NCBI GenBank assembly: GCA_963661325.1
Contig: CAVLBP010000077.1
Span: forward strand, 1 to 11,535
Source of the DNA: Pararoseburia sp963661325
Lineage (GTDB): Bacteria; Bacillota; Clostridia; Lachnospirales; Lachnospiraceae
Length of the DNA stretch: 11,535 nt
Reading direction: 5' to 3'
Notes under the pieces: model-generated
Databases searched by the model: none
The model's input: the letters and a program-made list of their open reading frames with translations, nothing else
What the model was told of the DNA's origin: nothing
Translations under genes and position numbers: made by a program
In this document: positions 6,066-11,535 of the stretch, one piece after another
How positions within the stretch are numbered: position 1 is the stretch's first letter
Layout of the letters: the number at the start of each line of letters is the position of its first letter

Positions 6066-6799
6066 ATGAAGCAATTCTAATGTCGGCTTCTGCTGATAAC
6101 ATTGACTTTATGATACATGGCTTGTTCTCGTTTCAGTTATTTGGACAAGAAGTATGGATCACCACATCCCATGTATGTATTGCCATTGTTATGCTTGTGC
6201 TTGTGATCTTTTCTATTGTAGCCAATCGAAAAATAGCACATGCTACAGAAGTGCCTGATACCTTTCAGAACGTTCTGGAACTGATGGTAGAAAAATTGTC
6301 CGGTATCGTGGAAAACAATATGGGTTCCCACGCACCAAAGTTTACGAATTATATCAGTACGATCTTCGTATTCATATTATTCAGTAATATATCCGGACTT
6401 TTTGGACTCAGACCGCCAACCGCGGACTATGGAACCACATTTGCCCTTGGTATCATTACGTTTGCACTGATTCACATCACAAAATGGAGACACCAGTCCT
6501 TCAAGAGGATCTGGGTTGACATGTGTTCTCCATTACCGCCGTGGTTTCCACTATGGCTGCCGATCAACTTGATCAGCGAGATCGCAGTGCCGATTTCCTT
6601 ATCACTGCGTTTGTTTGCGAATGTATTGTCAGGAACCGTAATGATGGCCCTGGTTTACGGTCTGTTGGCGAAGATCGCATATGTCTGGCCTGCTGTATTA
6701 CATGTCTATTTTGACCTGTTTTCCGGAGCCATTCAGACATACGTTTTCTGTATGCTTACCATGACATACATCACACAGTCCTATGGGGACGAAGAATAA
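6062..6799 (+). CDS. atpB: F0F1 ATP synthase subunit a
   Basis: Membrane stator subunit that forms the ion half-channels next to the c-ring. The 245-aa protein has about five membrane helices. It contains the family motif SLSLRLFANVLSG, whose R183 is the essential arginine facing the c-ring carboxylate. The C-terminal helix reads FSGAIQTYVFCMLTMTYI. It begins with GTG at 6062, overlapping the atpI stop. The ribosome binding site is a perfect AGGAGGTGA (6049-6057) with 7-nt spacing from the GG core, so the GTG should still be well used. A 29-bp gap separates it from atpE. Ion specificity cannot be read from this subunit alone; the c subunit points to Na+. Confidence 0.96.
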   Translation: MNEAILMSASADNIDFMIHGLFSFQLFGQEVWITTSHVCIAIVMLVLVIFSIVANRKIAHATEVPDTFQNVLELMVEKLSGIVENNMGSHAPKFTNYISTIFVFILFSNISGLFGLRPPTADYGTTFALGIITFALIHITKWRHQSFKRIWVDMCSPLPPWFPLWLPINLISEIAVPISLSLRLFANVLSGTVMMALVYGLLAKIAYVWPAVLHVYFDLFSGAIQTYVFCMLTMTYITQSYGDEE

Positions 6800-6828
6800 T
6801 TTATATTTCATATTAGGAGGAAAGAATT

Positions 6829-7086
6829 ATGAATATCACAGGAGAAGATTTGATTTTAGCATGTTCCGCAATTGGTGCAGGTCTGGCAGTTATCGCCGGT
6901 ATCGGACCTGGTATTGGACAGGGTATTGCAGCAGGTTATGGTGCAGCAGCCGTAGGTAGAAACCCGGGCGCACAGGGAAAGATCATGTCAACCATGTTAC
7001 TTGGACAGGCAGTTGCCGAGACAACAGGTCTGTATGGACTTCTTGTTGCCATGCTCTTACTTTTCGTAAAACCATTAGTAGGCTAA
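6829..7086 (+). CDS. atpE: F0F1 ATP synthase subunit c, Na+-type signature
   Basis: Rotor-ring proteolipid of 85 aa, two membrane helices joined by the polar loop GRNPGAQG (43-50). The ion-binding carboxylate is E64 in LGQAVAETTGLYGLL. Around it stand Q31 (in GPGIGQG), V62, T65 and Y69, which align with Q32, V63, E65, S66 and Y70 of the Na+-binding c-ring of Ilyobacter tartaricus, with Thr supplying the hydroxyl instead of Ser. This predicts Na+ coupling. P27 corresponds to the proline of the inner helix in that family. Translation should be strong: AGGAGG at 6815-6820, 8 nt before ATG 6829, as expected for the most abundant subunit. The gap to atpF holds a hairpin that may lower translation of the next gene. 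Confidence 0.96.
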   Translation: MNITGEDLILACSAIGAGLAVIAGIGPGIGQGIAAGYGAAAVGRNPGAQGKIMSTMLLGQAVAETTGLYGLLVAMLLLFVKPLVG

Positions 7087-7090
7087 TGCG

Positions 7091-7126
7091 TGTAGTTTGG
7101 AATTTCCCGGGAAAGGAGGAACTACA
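7091..7126 (+). promoter_or_regulatory. Hairpin masking the atpF ribosome binding site
   Basis: TGTAGTT (7091-7097) is complementary to AACTACA (7120-7126). Inside this stem TTTCC (7103-7107) can pair with GGAGG (7115-7119, two G-U pairs), leaving a 5-nt bulge and a 7-nt loop. This would hide the AGGAGG (7114-7119) that serves atpF. The segment also contains the palindrome TTTCCCGGGAAA (7103-7114). There is no T-run, so it is not an intrinsic terminator. Confidence 0.45.
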
Positions 7127-7134
7127 GGAAAGTT

Positions 7135-7650
7135 ATGACAAGATTATTTGACTTAGATTTTCAGTTGCTGTTTGACTCTGTTTCACTCGGCATTTCTGTC
7201 TTCTTTCTATTCCTGATCATGTCGTATTTTCTGTTCAATCCGGTAAGAAAACTCTTGCAGGATCGACAGGAAAAGATCCGTCAGGATATTGCCAGTGCGG
7301 CACAGGACAAAGAAGATTCTGCCAAAGTCAAAGCAGAGTACGAAAAGCGTTTAAAAGATGTTGATAAAGAGGCTGAGGCAATCCTTGCAGAAGCCAGACA
7401 AAAGGCGCTTAAGAACGAAGCCAAGATCATAGCGGATGCCAAAGAGGAAGCGGCGCGCATCATTGCAAGAGCCGGAGAAGAAGCGGCTCTGGAGAAGAAA
7501 CGTGCTGCGGATGAGATGAAGCAGGAGATGATCTCCATCGCTTCTGTCATGGCTGGCAAGGTCGTGGCTGCCAACATAGACACCACGATTCAAAATGAAT
7601 TGGTGGAAGAAACGCTAAAGGAAATGGGTGATGCTACATGGCAAAGTTAG
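7135..7650 (+). CDS. atpF: F0F1 ATP synthase subunit b
   Basis: Peripheral-stalk subunit, 171 aa: one N-terminal membrane helix (about 13-34, LFDSVSLG to YFLFNPV), then a long charged, alanine-rich coiled coil (about 40-150) that reaches up to the F1 head. The NPVRKLLQDRQEKI segment after the membrane is typical. ATG 7135 fits homologues. The strong AGGAGG (7114-7119) is 15 nt away, longer than usual and possibly masked by a hairpin, while a weaker AGGAA (7126-7130) is 4 nt away. The last 13 nt overlap atpH. The long reading frame on the opposite strand is a by-product of the Ala/Lys/Glu codon use. Confidence 0.95.
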   Translation: MTRLFDLDFQLLFDSVSLGISVFFLFLIMSYFLFNPVRKLLQDRQEKIRQDIASAAQDKEDSAKVKAEYEKRLKDVDKEAEAILAEARQKALKNEAKIIADAKEEAARIIARAGEEAALEKKRAADEMKQEMISIASVMAGKVVAANIDTTIQNELVEETLKEMGDATWQS

Positions 7651-8204
7651 TTTCAAATGTGTATGGTGAAGCATTGTTTGAACTGGCAATGGAGCAGGAT
7701 CGTCTGGATGCGTATCTGGAAGAGAGCCAGGGAGTTCTGGATGTCCTTAGGGACAATCAGGAATTTAGTCAGATGATGACTCATCCCAACATCATAAAAG
7801 AAGAAAAATTGCAGATGGTAGAGACTGTTTTTAAAGGTAGGGTTTCCGATGAACTGGTAGGTCTGATGCGGATGATCGTAGAGAAGGATCATTTTGCAAA
7901 GATGCCGGAGGTGCTGACATTCTTTATAGACAAGGCATTAGAGGAAAAGAAAGTCGGGATCGCCTATGTGACGACACCGATGGAAGTCACCGATGCCCAG
8001 AAAAAGCAGATCGAGGACCGTTTGTTAGAGACCACTGCATACCAGTCATTTCGTATGCATTATGCGGTGGATGCCGACCTGATCGGCGGGATGGTAATCC
8101 GTATTGGGGATCGCGTTGTGGACAGCAGTGTACGCACCAAGATCTCAGAACTATCGAGAGAATTATCCAAAATACAGTTGAAAGTAGGTGAAAGCGCTTC
8201 ATGA
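7638..8204 (+). CDS. atpH: F0F1 ATP synthase subunit delta
   Basis: Connects the peripheral stalk to the top of the alpha3beta3 head. At 188 aa it is of normal size, with the N-terminal helical domain (VSNVYGEALFELAMEQ, about 5-110) and the C-terminal signature GGMVIRIGDRVVDSSVRTKI (about 152-171). ATG 7638 lies inside the end of atpF, with AAAGGAAA and GGGTGAT upstream as possible ribosome contacts. The stop overlaps the atpA start (ATGA, 8201-8204), so delta and alpha translation is probably coupled. Confidence 0.95.
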   Translation: MAKLVSNVYGEALFELAMEQDRLDAYLEESQGVLDVLRDNQEFSQMMTHPNIIKEEKLQMVETVFKGRVSDELVGLMRMIVEKDHFAKMPEVLTFFIDKALEEKKVGIAYVTTPMEVTDAQKKQIEDRLLETTAYQSFRMHYAVDADLIGGMVIRIGDRVVDSSVRTKISELSRELSKIQLKVGESAS

Positions 8205-9706
8205 ATTTAAAACCAGAAGAAATCAGCTCTGTGATCAAAGAGCAAATGAAAAGATATGCAGCGCAGCTTCAAGTGGCAGACGTCGGCACCGTTATACAGG
8301 TGGCAGACGGTATTGCACGTATACATGGATTGGAAAATGCCATGCAGGGAGAACTTTTAGAGTTCCCTGGAGAAGTGTATGGTATGGTACTCAACCTCGA
8401 GGAAGACAATGTCGGTGCGGTTCTGCTTGGTGACAACCGCAACATTAATGAGGGAGATACCGTAAAGACAACAGGACGTGTAGTAGAAGTGCCGGTTGGA
8501 GATGCAATGTTAGGGCGTGTCGTCAATGCACTGGGACAGCCGATCGATGGCAAGGGACCGATCGAGACAGACAAGTTCCGTCAGATCGAGCGCGTGGCAT
8601 CCGGCGTTATTTCCAGAAAGTCCGTTGACACCCCATTACAGACAGGCATCAAGGCGATCGATTCCATGATCCCGATCGGACGTGGACAGAGAGAATTGAT
8701 CATTGGTGACCGTCAGACAGGTAAGACCGCTATCGCGATCGATACGATCATCAACCAAAAGGGACAGAACGTCAAATGTATTTATGTTGCCATCGGACAG
8801 AAGGCATCTACCGTTGCTACGATCGTAAATACCTTGGAAGAATTCGGTGCTATGTCTTATACCACGGTAGTTGCATCTACCGCCAGTGAGTTGGCACCAC
8901 TACAGTATATTGCTCCGTACGCAGGATGTGCGATCGGAGAAGAATGGATGGAAAACGGAGAGGATGTGCTTGTTGTTTATGATGATCTGAGCAAGCATGC
9001 AACGGCATACCGTACCCTTTCTTTGCTGCTCCGTCGTCCGCCAGGACGTGAGGCTTATCCGGGAGATGTATTCTATCTGCATTCCAGACTTTTGGAGCGT
9101 GCAGCACGTTTGAATGATTCTCTTGGCGGCGGATCATTGACAGCCCTGCCGATCATTGAAACGCAGGCAGGTGATGTATCTGCTTATATTCCGACCAACG
9201 TTATTTCCATCACAGATGGTCAGATCTATCTGGAGACCGAGGCCTTCAACGCAGGTTTCCGGCCGGCGATCAATGCCGGACTTTCCGTATCCCGTGTTGG
9301 TGGATCCGCACAGATCAAGGCGATGAAAAAGATCGCTGCTCCGATCCGTGTGGAGTTGGCACAGTATAGAGAACTGGCATCTTTTGCACAGTTTGGTTCG
9401 GAACTCGACGCAGACACGACCGAGAAGTTGGCACAGGGCGAGCGTATCCAGGAAATGTTAAAGCAGCCACAATACAAGCCGATGCCGGTAGAATATCAGA
9501 TCATGATCATCTATGCGGCAACCAAGAAATATCTTTTGGATATTCCGGTCGAGGATGTATTGCCGTTTGAGGCAGCCCTCTTTGAGTATGTGGATACCAA
9601 ATATCCGGAGATTCCGGAATCCATCCGCACCGAAAAAGTGCTGACAGAGGATACCGAAAAGGCGCTTATTCAGGCGATTGAGGAATGTAAGAAAAGCTAT
9701 AAATAG
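8201..9706 (+). CDS. atpA: F0F1 ATP synthase subunit alpha
   Basis: Non-catalytic nucleotide-binding subunit of the F1 head, 501 aa, full length. The beta-barrel domain is about 1-95. The nucleotide-binding domain carries the Walker A motif GDRQTGKT (169-176, K175) and the Walker B strand VLVVYDD (D261). The conserved SVSRVGGSAQ motif supplies R365, the arginine that reaches into the neighbouring catalytic site. A helical C-terminal domain follows. All features look normal. The start overlaps atpH by 4 nt. An 18-bp gap leads to atpG. Confidence 0.98.
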   Translation: MNLKPEEISSVIKEQMKRYAAQLQVADVGTVIQVADGIARIHGLENAMQGELLEFPGEVYGMVLNLEEDNVGAVLLGDNRNINEGDTVKTTGRVVEVPVGDAMLGRVVNALGQPIDGKGPIETDKFRQIERVASGVISRKSVDTPLQTGIKAIDSMIPIGRGQRELIIGDRQTGKTAIAIDTIINQKGQNVKCIYVAIGQKASTVATIVNTLEEFGAMSYTTVVASTASELAPLQYIAPYAGCAIGEEWMENGEDVLVVYDDLSKHATAYRTLSLLLRRPPGREAYPGDVFYLHSRLLERAARLNDSLGGGSLTALPIIETQAGDVSAYIPTNVISITDGQIYLETEAFNAGFRPAINAGLSVSRVGGSAQIKAMKKIAAPIRVELAQYRELASFAQFGSELDADTTEKLAQGERIQEMLKQPQYKPMPVEYQIMIIYAATKKYLLDIPVEDVLPFEAALFEYVDTKYPEIPESIRTEKVLTEDTEKALIQAIEECKKSYK

Positions 9707-9724
9707 CAAAGGCGGTGAGATGAA

Positions 9725-10582
9725 ATGGCCTCAATGAGGGACATTAAAAGAAGAAAAACAAGTATTTCAAGTACGCAACAGATCACAAAAGCCATGAAAC
9801 TTGTATCTACCGTAAAACTCCAAAAAGCCAAGAATAAGGCAGAAGAAACGACACCTTACTTCCAGTATATGTATCAGACCGTGTGCTCCATGCTGGCAAA
9901 GGCAGGGAATATCGATCATCCCTATTTGCGGGAGAGTGCGTCAGACCAGAAGGGGATCATTGTGATCACGTCCAATCGTGGTCTTGCAGGCGGCTACAAT
10001 TCCAATATCATCCGTCTGATCACGGGCAGTGATATTCCGCTGGAGAGTGCAAAGATCTACACAGTAGGGCGCAAGGGGCAGGAGGCTCTGGCGCGCAAAG
10101 GCTATCACATGGAATCCGATTATTCGGATGTCATGGAGGCACCTACTTATGAGGATGCGCAGGCGATCAGTAAGGAAGTCTTAAGTGCCTATGCAAAAGG
10201 CGAGATCGGTGAGATCTACTTAGCATATACACATTTCAAGAATACAGTCAGCCACGAGCCGACTTTACTTCGTTTGTTACCGGTACAGGTAAAGGAAGAA
10301 GATCTTGCAGCAAATGACGCAGATCTTCTCATGAATTTTGAACCAAATGAGGAAGAGGCTCTGGATATGATCATTCCAAAGTATATTACCAGTCTGATCT
10401 ACGGTGCACTGGTCGAGGCGGTAGCCAGTGAGAACGGTGCGCGTATGCAGGCGATGGATTCAGCGACCAGCAATGCTGAGGACATGATCAATGACTTATC
10501 ACTGAAATATAACCGTGCAAGACAGGGTTCCATCACACAGGAACTGACAGAGATCATTGCCGGTGCGGAAGCCATTTCCTAA
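9725..10582 (+). CDS. atpG: F0F1 ATP synthase subunit gamma
   Basis: Central rotating shaft, 285 aa. The N-terminal helix MRDIKRRKTSISSTQQITKAMKLVSTVKLQKAK and the C-terminal helix (from about 235: EAVASENGARMQAMDSATSNAEDMI to the end) form the coiled coil that turns inside alpha3beta3. The Rossmann-like middle contains GIIVITSNRGLAGGYNSNI. ATG 9725 is preceded by GGCGGTGA (9711-9718). It is separated from atpD by 55 bp without a clear terminator, holding a weak AAGGGAGAAGG and a small AAAAC/GTTTT inverted repeat. Confidence 0.97.
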   Translation: MASMRDIKRRKTSISSTQQITKAMKLVSTVKLQKAKNKAEETTPYFQYMYQTVCSMLAKAGNIDHPYLRESASDQKGIIVITSNRGLAGGYNSNIIRLITGSDIPLESAKIYTVGRKGQEALARKGYHMESDYSDVMEAPTYEDAQAISKEVLSAYAKGEIGEIYLAYTHFKNTVSHEPTLLRLLPVQVKEEDLAANDADLLMNFEPNEEEALDMIIPKYITSLIYGALVEAVASENGARMQAMDSATSNAEDMINDLSLKYNRARQGSITQELTEIIAGAEAIS

Positions 10583-10637
10583 TCTTTACCAAGGGAGAAG
10601 GCAAAAACAAAGTTTTGATGAATTAGGAGTGACAAAT

Positions 10638-11535
10638 ATGGCGAAAGAAAATATAGGAAAGATCACTCAGATCATTGGTGCGGTACTTGATATCAAGTTC
10701 TCCGAAGGCGAATTGCCGGAGATCAATGATGCTATCAATATTCCAACAAAAGATGGCGGAAAGTTGGTAGTTGAAGTAGCCCAGCATCTGGGAGACGATA
10801 CTGTGCGTTGTATTGCCATGGGAACGACCGACGGATTGGTACGTGGAATGGAGGCGCATGCGACAGGAGCACCGATCAGTGTTCCTGTCGGCGAGCAGAC
10901 CTTAGGACGTATCTTTAACGTATTGGGAGAACCTATCGACGAGATCGATGCACCACAGGATGTGGAATACATGCCGATCCACAGAAAGGCTCCTGCTTTT
11001 GAGGAGCAGGCAACCTCCACAGAAATGTTGGAGACCGGTATCAAGGTCGTAGACCTGCTCTGCCCTTATCAAAAGGGTGGAAAGATCGGACTTTTTGGTG
11101 GTGCCGGCGTAGGAAAGACGGTACTTATCCAAGAGTTGATCCATAACATCGCTACCGAGCACGGTGGATATTCTGTATTTACCGGTGTAGGAGAGCGTAC
11201 CAGAGAGGGAAATGACCTCTACTATGAAATGAAGGAATCCGGGGTTATCGACAAGACCTGCATGGTCTTTGGACAGATGAACGAGCCACCTGGAGCAAGA
11301 ATGCGTGTCGGTCTGACCGGTCTTACCATGGCGGAGTATTTCCGTGATAAGGGTGGAAAGGATGTATTGCTCTTTATTGACAACATTTTCCGTTTTACAC
11401 AGGCTGGTTCTGAGGTGTCCGCCCTTTTGGGACGTATGCCGTCAGCCGTAGGTTACCAGCCGACCCTGCAGACAGAAATGGGCGCTTTGCAGGAGCGTAT
11501 TACATCAACAAAGAGCGGATCCATCACATCTGTGC
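10638..11535 (+). CDS. atpD: F0F1 ATP synthase subunit beta (3' end beyond the window)
   Basis: Catalytic subunit of F1; the first 299 codons are present and the frame is open at the right edge. Visible elements are the N-terminal barrel beginning MAKENIGKITQIIGAVLDIKF, the P-loop GGAGVGKT (154-161, K160), and GERTREGND with the catalytic E186. The Walker B strand DVLLFIDNIFRF (from 242, D248) and the segment MPSAVGYQPTL also follow. No key residue in this part is altered. ATG 10638 has AGGAGT (10625-10630) at 7-nt spacing. About 165 further residues, including DELSEED, and atpC are expected downstream. Confidence 0.98.
   Translation, partial: MAKENIGKITQIIGAVLDIKFSEGELPEINDAINIPTKDGGKLVVEVAQHLGDDTVRCIAMGTTDGLVRGMEAHATGAPISVPVGEQTLGRIFNVLGEPIDEIDAPQDVEYMPIHRKAPAFEEQATSTEMLETGIKVVDLLCPYQKGGKIGLFGGAGVGKTVLIQELIHNIATEHGGYSVFTGVGERTREGNDLYYEMKESGVIDKTCMVFGQMNEPPGARMRVGLTGLTMAEYFRDKGGKDVLLFIDNIFRFTQAGSEVSALLGRMPSAVGYQPTLQTEMGALQERITSTKSGSITSV

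Noticed and set aside
7281..7586. A 101-codon reading frame on the minus strand inside atpF
   Set aside because: It is the antisense of an Ala/Lys/Glu-rich coiled coil, which readily leaves the opposite strand open; there is no ribosome site, and the overlapping gene is certain.
10583..10637. Minimal ORF ATG-AAT-TAG and the ribosome-like AAGGGAGAAGG before atpD
   Set aside because: The two-codon frame is poorly spaced from the site and probably arises by chance from the atpD leader.

Overview
The window looks like chromosomal DNA of a low-to-mid-GC Firmicute of class Clostridia, most likely Lachnospiraceae-like (inference). The reasons are strong AGGAGG/AGGAGGTGA ribosome binding sites, extended -10 sigma-A promoters, both atpZ and atpI ahead of the ATP synthase genes, a CwlD-type amidase, and an SH3-GH18 cell-wall enzyme. 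Every recognised gene lies on the + strand.

Left part (1-737): the end of an unrecognised upstream region, an unidentified protein of about 155 aa, then a 238-bp gap. The gap holds an orphan Shine-Dalgarno with a tiny ORF, a 10-11 bp hairpin terminator (614-642), and a strong extended -10 promoter (669-698) with a 12-bp palindrome at the predicted transcription start.

Cell-wall block (738-3264): a membrane-anchored SH3-GH18 glycosidase and a secreted zinc N-acetylmuramoyl-L-alanine amidase. The amidase is preceded by a sequence resembling a sporulation sigma-E promoter and uses an unusual GGTGATC ribosome binding site. Together the two could cut the glycan strand and the stem-peptide linkage of peptidoglycan.

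Housekeeping block (3274-5341): an extended -10 promoter so close to the start codon that the mRNA may be leaderless. It drives a two-domain Sua5/TsaC2 (t6A tRNA modification), a low-molecular-weight phosphatase homologue that has lost both its nucleophile and its general acid, and a dCMP deaminase. This is a compact version of the ywlC-ywlE-...-atp neighbourhood known in Firmicutes.

ATP synthase block (5357 to the right edge): atpZ, atpI, atpB (a), atpE (c), atpF (b), atpH (delta), atpA (alpha), atpG (gamma) and the first 299 codons of atpD (beta). Several genes overlap, and no promoter or terminator is visible between the Sua5 gene and atpD, so the block may share the upstream transcript. 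Subunit c carries the residue set of Na+-translocating c-rings. A hairpin between atpE and atpF can mask the atpF ribosome binding site, which would fit the need for many more c than b subunits.

The system worth most attention is the predicted pseudophosphatase embedded between t6A synthesis and the apparently Na+-coupled ATP synthase. Everything else is recognisable core biology with several unusual regulatory details.
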